Shown here piece after piece: positions 58,999 to 64,000 of a stretch of 64,000 nucleotides of DNA; the first letter of the stretch is position 1, and each line of letters opens with the position of its first letter. Source of the stretch: Pedobacter namyangjuensis (GTDB lineage: Bacteria; Bacteroidota; Bacteroidia; Sphingobacteriales; Sphingobacteriaceae). The stretch covers positions 248,001 through 312,000 of the forward strand of contig NZ_QMHQ01000002.1 in the NCBI RefSeq assembly GCF_003313325.1. The letters run 5' to 3'. A program made the translations under genes and the position numbers. A model generated the notes under the pieces. It made no database searches. It was given only the letters and a program-made list of their open reading frames with translations, and was not told the DNA's origin.

Positions 58999-59928
58999 CT
59001 ATTTTATATTTTTTAGCTCTTTTTTTGTAAACTCCTTTTGCACAATATCTTTGCTTTGCGCAACCGTGTAAAAAGCATCAGCTTCTAAAACCACATTCGG
59101 TTTTTCTGATGTAAAAAACTGTGGTGTGATAAAACCATAATAGCTTTTTGAAGTTTTATTGTTTTGACTGTTATTTGCTTCTAAATCTTTAGATTTAAGG
59201 TAAGAAACCATAAAGGAAATATTATACCTATCGTTTGATCCATATTTGCTATTTTTTGCTAAAACAGTTCCAGGAAATACTGTTTGCCCTAACTTAACTA
59301 CAAAGCTGCCTTTTTTTAGTCCTCTGTAAGTAGCTAGCGTTCCATCGCTATGCTCAATTATTAAATGATTGGTTTTACTCGTATAAGCAACACCGGCATT
59401 ATCGCTTTCAAAAGTATCTACAATTTCTACAACCACACCTTTTCTTGCAGCGGTAACATTTTCTTCATCCTTTGTGTAAAACCTATAAACTTTCCAATCT
59501 TCTGGTGTGGTACTACCAAAATAAGTTGCGCCTAAAAAGCTCGATTCGCTAACTTTTACCTGTACATCATTTTCATACGGCAACAAATAAACAAATGCAT
59601 TATCATATTTCGGATTAAATTTACCTCTAATGTAACGGTACGAATAGGAAAGACCAATACCTTGATTTTTATTTGTTGGATTTAGGGTTAAAAAACTTCC
59701 ACTGTAACCACTTACCGTAAAACTTTGCGTTAAGCTACCGCTGGAGTTATTTATCTCTCTAAAGTTTAATACTAAAGTTTGCGTGCCTGGATCCGTTTTT
59801 TCGAAATTAAGGCGAACGCTTTTATCAGAATTAGTTGTTTGACTGACTTTAAGCTTGCTTTCTTGTGCCTGAACGCTTAATGCTAATAGCGAAAATATTG
59901 AGAGATTGATTATAGATTTTTTTATCAT
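58999..59928 (-). CDS. LytM-like (M23) fold protein, probably inactive
   Basis: 309-aa exported protein with a signal peptide (about 1-21, ending VQAQ). The middle (about 155-250) follows the M23 peptidase fold: VVVEIVDTFESDN, TNHLIIEHSDGTLATYRGLKKGSFVVKLGQTVFPGTVLAKNSK. The metal-binding residues are missing. The usual HLHF position reads YNISF and the first His-x3-Asp motif is absent, so it should not cleave peptidoglycan. Degenerate M23 proteins often activate amidases or act as scaffolds, and this could be such a case. The terminator to its left faces it from the alcohol dehydrogenase. Confidence 0.65.
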   Translation of the reverse strand: MIKKSIINLSIFSLLALSVQAQESKLKVSQTTNSDKSVRLNFEKTDPGTQTLVLNFREINNSSGSLTQSFTVSGYSGSFLTLNPTNKNQGIGLSYSYRYIRGKFNPKYDNAFVYLLPYENDVQVKVSESSFLGATYFGSTTPEDWKVYRFYTKDEENVTAARKGVVVEIVDTFESDNAGVAYTSKTNHLIIEHSDGTLATYRGLKKGSFVVKLGQTVFPGTVLAKNSKYGSNDRYNISFMVSYLKSKDLEANNSQNNKTSKSYYGFITPQFFTSEKPNVVLEADAFYTVAQSKDIVQKEFTKKELKNIK

Positions 59929-59992
59929 TTTATGTTAACTATAATGCAAGCTACAAATAAGCTATTAAATAAATGTTAAATATTTATTCCAC

Positions 59993-60033
59993 AAAAAAAG
60001 GTGTTTATAGCTTAACCATAAACACCTTTTTTT
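59993..60033 (-). terminator. Terminator of the OmpA lipoprotein gene
   Basis: A 16-bp perfect stem, AAAAAAAGGTGTTTAT against ATAAACACCTTTTTTT, around a 9-base loop. It lies 15 bases after the stop codon of the OmpA lipoprotein (minus strand). Confidence 0.88.
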
Positions 60034-60047
60034 AATATTTAACAAGC

Positions 60048-60911
60048 TTACTGTTTGCTGGTTTCTGGAGCTTTTCCAATTAACTCCATAAACTGATCTA
60101 GTTTAGGGGTTATAATAATCTGGGTTCTCCTATTTCTAGCTTTGCCTTCTGGCGTGTCATTACTTGCAACCGGATTGTACTCTCCTCGCCCACCTGCTGT
60201 TAATCTTTTCGGATCAATACCGTAATTATTTTGCAAAGATAATACCACAGACGATGCTCTTAAAGCACTTAAATCCCAATTGTTTCTAATATTGGTTTGC
60301 GTAATTGGTACGTTATCGGTGTTACCTTCAATCAGTACATCGTATCCATTATAGTCTTTTATAATTTTAGCTATTTTACCTAAAGTTGCACCCGCTTTAT
60401 CTGCAATTTCATAACTTCCAGATTTATAAAGCATATTATCCGCTAACGAAACGTAAACTACTCCTTTAAGAACTTTTACATCTACATCGGTCATCTCTTC
60501 CCTACTTAATGATCGGGTTAAATTATTCGTCAATACCATGTTAAGCGAGTCGCTTTTGTTTTTGGCATTCACCAGTTGCTGAATGTATTTGTTCGAAGAA
60601 TTTATTTCGTCAACCAGTTTAGATATGTTAACGTTTCCCTGCGTACTAGAATTTAAGCACTTCTCTAGCGCAGCTTGTAGGGAGGCGACATTTGCCTTTT
60701 CTGAAGCAATTTGTTCTTCTAAACTTTTAACCCTTACCCTGCTTCCGCTCAAATCTTGTTCGCTTCCTTGCAAGCGTTTATTGAGTTCTTCGTTACTTTG
60801 TTGCAACTTGGAGTTGTTACTTTGCAGTTCTTGATATTTCTTATTACTTACACAACCTTGCATAACAAATATAGCTACGAAAGCTATTGGTGCTAATATT
60901 GAATATTTCAT
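60048..60911 (-). CDS. OmpA-family lipoprotein
   Basis: 287-aa lipoprotein. The signal peptide ends in the lipobox MQGC at Cys20. A coiled-coil region (about 25-120, heptad-rich, with EELNKRLQGSEQD and EEQIASEKANVASL) is followed by the OmpA peptidoglycan-binding domain (about 155-280). The domain has KSGSYEIADKAGATLGKIAKI, VLIEGNTDNVPITQTN, GRGEYNPVASNDT and ARNRRTQIII. This layout matches Pal/MotB-type envelope lipoproteins. I chose the ATG at 60911 because the longer frame lacks a workable signal peptide. It lies downstream of the CPA1 antiporter gene in the same direction, 70 bases away. Confidence 0.88.
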   Translation of the reverse strand: MKYSILAPIAFVAIFVMQGCVSNKKYQELQSNNSKLQQSNEELNKRLQGSEQDLSGSRVRVKSLEEQIASEKANVASLQAALEKCLNSSTQGNVNISKLVDEINSSNKYIQQLVNAKNKSDSLNMVLTNNLTRSLSREEMTDVDVKVLKGVVYVSLADNMLYKSGSYEIADKAGATLGKIAKIIKDYNGYDVLIEGNTDNVPITQTNIRNNWDLSALRASSVVLSLQNNYGIDPKRLTAGGRGEYNPVASNDTPEGKARNRRTQIIITPKLDQFMELIGKAPETSKQ

Positions 60912-60981
60912 AATATTTAATTTTTTAACTATTACAACAAACAATATACCACAAAGTTAAATTACGCTTTTGCACAGCGTT

Positions 60982-62583
60982 TTACGTTTTCTTTAAACGA
61001 GCTTCTTCCAAATCTAAACTATTTTCCATTTCTTTAATCACTTCATCGTCATAACGCTTCTCTTTACTAAATTTGTAAAGGCCTTGTCGTCTTAGCTGTA
61101 AAAGTTCAAGCATTACTTCAACGTATAGCTTTCTTACTGCTCCCAAAGAATCTTTTGTATTGTTTTGTGCGGCATTTTCTGTAGCGCCAATACTTCGTAA
61201 AAGTTGCTCCTTAACTCTTTTAATGGTTTCATACTGCTCCATTTCGCTTGCGTAGTTTGCATCTAAATGTGCTACTGAATCTTTTGCTAAGGATAATCTA
61301 ATTTCTTCTATCTGTTCATGAGTTGGCCTAAATTCATCAACTTCTTTTACCTTAAGTACTTTTAAGAAAATTGGTAAAGTTAAACCCTGAAAAACCAACG
61401 TAACTAAAATTACCACGAAGGTGATAAAGAGAATTAAATTGCGATGTGGAAAAGCTTGACCGTTATCTAATGCTAATGGAATGGATAATGCAGATGCTAA
61501 GGAAACTACGCCACGCATGCCTGCCCATCCAATAATAAACGGCAGTTTATAACCCGGACTCTTTTCTCTTTCTCTTACTTTTTTAGATAAAATTCGTGGT
61601 AAAAATGCGGCAACATAAACTAAAATTATGCGTAAAACGATAATTATTAGGCTAATTAGCAATGCATAAACAATAGCCTCTTTCATAGAATAACCTTCTA
61701 AGCCATTTACAATTAACGGAAGCTCTAATCCTATTAAGATAAAAACAAATCCATTCAGTAGAAAGCCAAGCGTTTCCCATACCTCTTTACTCTGTATTCT
61801 GGTATGATAGTTAAAAAAGTCTTTCGATCTGAAAGATAGAAATAACCCCCCGCTTACAACTGCCAACACACCCGACCAGTGAAATTGTTCTGCAGTAATA
61901 TACATTAAATAAGGTGCTATTAAAGTAATTGGCGTTGTAATGCTAGATGATTTTGCCCAGTAGCGTAAAACGAAATAAAGGATGTGAGCTATCGCCAAAC
62001 CTACCACAGCACCCATTATAGATAATACTATGAAATCGGTAACAGCTTTTTGCATTACAAACTCGCCAGTTAACACCGCTACCAATGCAAATTTAAAAAC
62101 GGTTAAAGATGCTGCATCATTAACTAAACTCTCTCCTTCTAAAATAGTTGTTCCTCTTTTCGGTACGCTCATACCTTTAAGTACGGAGGATGCTGCAACT
62201 GCGTCGGGCGGAGAAATTATTCCACCTAAAAGAAAACCCAGCGCTAAAGTAAAACCAGGAATAATGCTAACAGAAAAATACGCGATAGCTATTGACGTGA
62301 AAAATACCAAACCAAAACCCATTACCATTATAGACCTTCTCCATTTCCAAAAGCTGTTCCACGAGGTATACCAAGCTGCTTCCATAAGTAAAGGAGGCAA
62401 GAAAATTAGAAAAACCAAATCCGGATCTATATTAATTACGGGAACGCCCGGAAAAAAAGAAATACCCAAACCGCCGATTACCAATAAAATTGGATAGGAT
62501 ATTTTTAATTTTTGGCTTAATAGATAGAGTAAGGTCATGGCGAAAAACAATGCCATGATCAAGAGTAAATTTTCGTGAATCAT
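60982..62583 (-). CDS. CPA1-family Na+/H+ antiporter
   Basis: 533-aa antiporter of the monovalent cation:proton antiporter-1 family. About twelve transmembrane helices (about 5-410) contain GGIISPPDAVAASSVLKG, where the Pro-Asp pair is at the ion-binding site, LEGESLVNDAASLTVFK and WAGMRGVVSLASALSIPLA. A C-terminal cytoplasmic helical domain (about 420-533) with long charged helices follows. These exchangers control cytoplasmic pH and sodium. Full family length; start ATG at 62583. It lies 24 bases downstream of the ABM-like gene in the same direction. Confidence 0.93.
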   Translation of the reverse strand: MIHENLLLIMALFFAMTLLYLLSQKLKISYPILLVIGGLGISFFPGVPVINIDPDLVFLIFLPPLLMEAAWYTSWNSFWKWRRSIMVMGFGLVFFTSIAIAYFSVSIIPGFTLALGFLLGGIISPPDAVAASSVLKGMSVPKRGTTILEGESLVNDAASLTVFKFALVAVLTGEFVMQKAVTDFIVLSIMGAVVGLAIAHILYFVLRYWAKSSSITTPITLIAPYLMYITAEQFHWSGVLAVVSGGLFLSFRSKDFFNYHTRIQSKEVWETLGFLLNGFVFILIGLELPLIVNGLEGYSMKEAIVYALLISLIIIVLRIILVYVAAFLPRILSKKVREREKSPGYKLPFIIGWAGMRGVVSLASALSIPLALDNGQAFPHRNLILFITFVVILVTLVFQGLTLPIFLKVLKVKEVDEFRPTHEQIEEIRLSLAKDSVAHLDANYASEMEQYETIKRVKEQLLRSIGATENAAQNNTKDSLGAVRKLYVEVMLELLQLRRQGLYKFSKEKRYDDEVIKEMENSLDLEEARLKKT

Positions 62584-62607
62584 AGATGGAGGTAATAGAG
62601 GGTAGCG

Positions 62608-62919
62608 TTATTGAATTAAGCTTAAAGAAGAGCCTAGTAGTTGAAGTTTTTCTAATTGATGAGAATTATTTAAACCACTTTGGTCTCTCTCTGATTGAAA
62701 TTTTAAAAAGGAAGGTGTGTTTAATACTGTATTTTGAACTGTCTCATCTTCGTACATAGAAACATGTAAAAAAGTTAAATTATCTTCTTGCAAATATACA
62801 TTGTACAAAAAGTTGGCATCTTTAATTTTTTTGAAATCATCTAAAAACGCACTGATGTTTTTTTTATTTTGTTCTACGAACGCTGGTTTTACAGTGTAAC
62901 TAACTTTTACAGAAATCAT
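62608..62919 (-). CDS. Antibiotic-biosynthesis-monooxygenase-like (ABM) small protein
   Basis: 103-aa protein with an ABM-like ferredoxin-fold pattern: VKVSYTVKPAFVEQNKKNIS at the N-terminus, then FLDDFKKI and VYLQEDNLTFLHVSMYEDE, with TPSFLKFQSER near the end. ABM-fold proteins are small dimeric enzymes or oxygenases acting on quinols or haem, but many have unknown roles. The assignment rests on fold-like pattern only. It starts upstream of the CPA1 gene by 24 bases and may share its transcript. Confidence 0.6.
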   Translation of the reverse strand: MISVKVSYTVKPAFVEQNKKNISAFLDDFKKIKDANFLYNVYLQEDNLTFLHVSMYEDETVQNTVLNTPSFLKFQSERDQSGLNNSHQLEKLQLLGSSLSLIQ

Positions 62920-62981
62920 GTCAAAATGTATTTAACTAAATATAATAAAAATTGCAGAGAACGTTAAATACTGGCAACAAA

Positions 62982-63009
62982 AAAAGACCTAGCAATTGCG
63001 AGGTCTTTT
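62982..63009 (-). terminator. Terminator of the histone H1-like gene
   Basis: AAAAGACCT (62982-62990) pairs with AGGTCTTTT (63001-63009) around a 10-base palindromic loop. On the minus strand the stem is followed by T-rich sequence. It lies 24 bases after the stop codon at 63034. Confidence 0.8.
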
Positions 63010-63033
63010 CTTCGTAATGATTGAGCTCAAAAA

Positions 63034-63213
63034 TTATTTTGCGCTGTTTTTCTTTTCTGTAACTTCAGTACGAATATCTTGAGCTAAACCTTTAAGATCT
63101 TGCATTGCTTTACGTACTCTAGTACCAGCAGCAGAGTTGCCACCGTTATAAAATTTTTCAACATCAGCTTCAATTGAAGCAATTACTTCTTTAACTTTTG
63201 AGAATTTTTCCAT
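63034..63213 (-). CDS. Histone H1-like DNA-binding protein (Hc1-type, 59 aa)
   Basis: 59-aa basic protein: MEKFSKVKEVIASIEADVEK at the start, then GNSAAGTRVRKAMQDLKGLA and an RTEVTEKKNSAK tail. The GTRVRKAMQDLK core is a hallmark of the small histone H1-like proteins found in Bacteroidota, which bind DNA non-specifically and shape the nucleoid. It is short and easily missed. A strong promoter (63236-63264) and a terminator (62982-63009) frame it as an independent, probably highly expressed unit. Confidence 0.9.
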   Translation of the reverse strand: MEKFSKVKEVIASIEADVEKFYNGGNSAAGTRVRKAMQDLKGLAQDIRTEVTEKKNSAK

Positions 63214-63235
63214 TTTTATTAGTTTTAATTTGATT

Positions 63236-63264
63236 CAAATATATCATTTAAACCTAATAAACAA
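63236..63264 (-). promoter_or_regulatory. Promoter of the histone H1-like gene
   Basis: On the minus strand TTG (63262-63264) is followed after 18 bases by TATATTTG (63236-63243). The leader is about 20 bases. This is one of the best matches to TTG-N~19-TAnnTTTG in the window. Confidence 0.78.
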
Positions 63265-63391
63265 GTAAGTTTCAAAGTTTTTTATGGCTCTGATTATATC
63301 GCTAAGCCACTTTTTACACAAAAGCCCCTAAATTTCAAGTTGTTAGGCAAAACAACCAATTTGAAAAAAAAATAAAAAAATGTTAAAAAAC

Positions 63392-63787
63392 CTATCTCAC
63401 AACCGTTAGAAGGCATATTGTGTCTGTTTTAGCAGTTGCGTTAAACGATAATTGTTGATGAATAGTTAACAATTCTTTCTCTCCTATTTGTAGCTCGGTA
63501 TCTCCGCTAGAAAACGATATTTGTCCCGCTAATATTTGCAAAGTTATAATATCGCAGTTTTCTGCTTTGCCAGGATGGATAACTTCATTAGCCTTTAGTG
63601 CAACAATTGTAATGGTTATGTTTTCACTTTTAAAAACCGTGATCGCGTTCTTTCCATTTTTATCATACGCTTCCTCGTTTTTAATTTGCGTAACAAATTT
63701 TTCAATGTTGATAGGTATCAAATTTGCATCCAAAGGCCTAGCTCCTTCTGGTCGCTGTGGCGTAGCATTATTGTGTTTCTCTTCCAT
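63392..63787 (-). CDS. Cupin-like small protein
   Basis: 131-aa cytoplasmic protein with a beta-rich C-terminal half (about 45-131) resembling a cupin barrel: AITVFKSENITITIVALKANEVIHPGKA, then IITLQILAGQISFSSGDTELQIGEKELLTI. Only one His in the first motif (VIHPG) fits a cupin metal ligand, so metal binding is doubtful. The N-terminal 30 residues are polar and probably disordered. I chose the ATG at 63787 (MEEKHNN); the longer frame adds eight residues untypical of a start. Function unknown. Confidence 0.65.
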   Translation of the reverse strand: MEEKHNNATPQRPEGARPLDANLIPINIEKFVTQIKNEEAYDKNGKNAITVFKSENITITIVALKANEVIHPGKAENCDIITLQILAGQISFSSGDTELQIGEKELLTIHQQLSFNATAKTDTICLLTVVR

Positions 63788-63877
63788 CGTTTTGCATTTG
63801 TTTAAAAACACCTCAATTAGAAACTTGTTTAAGCAAAAATGTGAATAAATATCACTCAGAAAAACTGCTATTTGATT

Positions 63878-63885
63878 TACCTTTG
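63878..63885 (+). promoter_or_regulatory. -7 element directly before the MBL-fold gene
   Basis: TACCTTTG matches TAnnTTTG and ends 4 bases before the ATG at 63890, so this gene may also produce a leaderless mRNA. No clear TTG is seen at the -33 position. Confidence 0.45.
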
Positions 63886-63889
63886 TACC

Positions 63890-64000
63890 ATGTCGCTTTC
63901 TATTTGTTCGTTAAACACCGGCAGCAACGGCAATTGCTTTTATATTGGCAATACCGATGAAGCTATTTTGGTTGATGCAGGCCTATCTTGCAAGGAAACC
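63890..64000 (+). CDS. MBL-fold metallo-hydrolase, N-terminal part (cut by window end)
   Basis: Only the first 37 residues are in the window: MSLSICSLNTGSNGNCFYIG, then DEAILVDAGLSCKET. The SLNTGSNGNC start and the DAGLS strand match the YycJ/WalJ-like branch of metallo-beta-lactamase-fold hydrolases. In many bacteria this protein takes part in DNA or cell-wall regulation. The zinc-binding HxHxDH motif should lie beyond the window, so this is a family call from the N-terminus. Confidence 0.8.
   Translation, partial: MSLSICSLNTGSNGNCFYIGNTDEAILVDAGLSCKET

Noticed and set aside
1..64000. CRISPR array, rRNA operon, intact prophage or restriction-modification system
   Set aside because: No regularly spaced repeats, rRNA sequence, phage structural genes or modification enzymes were found in the window.

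Overview
The window looks like chromosome of a Bacteroidota bacterium, most likely a Sphingobacteriaceae member close to Pedobacter. The reasons are the AT-rich DNA, promoters of the TTG-N18..20-TAnnTTTG type in front of both tRNAs, the SRP RNA and a histone-like gene, a type IX secretion adhesin next to a PorP/SprF protein, a CTnDOT-like tyrosine recombinase, an Hc1-type histone-like protein, and intergenic regions full of decayed interspersed repeats. Almost all genes are ordinary core or niche genes. No rRNA, CRISPR array, intact prophage or defence island was found.

Layout. Positions 1-2170 are the edge of an integrated element: a broken ORF6N-domain gene (18-600), a tyrosine recombinase (626-1843), a block of short repeats that may be recombinase arm sites, and a tRNA-Lys(UUU) whose 3' end faces the recombinase. 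From 2410 the core chromosome begins: FAH-family hydrolase and GH3 glycosidase (2410-5424), OPT transporter, alpha/beta hydrolase, GmhB-like phosphatase, transaldolase, an SRP RNA gene (about 10213-10313, minus), gltBD (10945-16921), an erythromycin-esterase-like protein, and a periplasmic molybdenum aldehyde oxidoreductase paoABC (19134-22854).

From 22912 to 38609: YdeI-like protein, OmpA-family porin, SpoU methyltransferase, galactose mutarotase, uridine phosphorylase-like protein, the overlapping ribD-EamA-YigZ operon, prmC, xerD, aroQ, a TlpA-like thioredoxin, a GT2 glycosyltransferase, WbqC-like protein, two Mg2+ transporters (corA, mgtE) and Ohr/OsmC. From 38754 to 42620 lies a type IX secretion cluster (large adhesin with C-terminal gliding domain, PorP/SprF, small exported protein). 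A FUSC membrane protein, an unexplained 0.8-kb region, a PIN-PhoH ATPase and an MFS transporter follow. gyrA (50638-53208) leads two paralogous exported TPR genes.

The right part holds an AIM24 protein, a disordered acidic protein, a small lipoprotein, and a second tRNA-Lys(UUU) at 55378-55450. The second tRNA lies in inverted orientation and shares a perfect 138-bp block with the first, about 53 kb away. Then come a three-PAS histidine kinase, a zinc alcohol dehydrogenase, a degenerate LytM-like protein, an OmpA lipoprotein, a CPA1 Na+/H+ antiporter, small proteins including a 59-aa histone H1-like protein (63034-63213), and the start of an MBL-fold hydrolase cut by the window end.

The most noteworthy signals are the inverted tRNA-Lys pair with its integrase and decayed cargo, the SRP RNA hidden in an intergenic region, the unexplained region before phoH, and the type IX adhesin locus. 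I found no clear undescribed multi-gene system. Most annotations come from motif and family recognition by eye and were not checked against databases.
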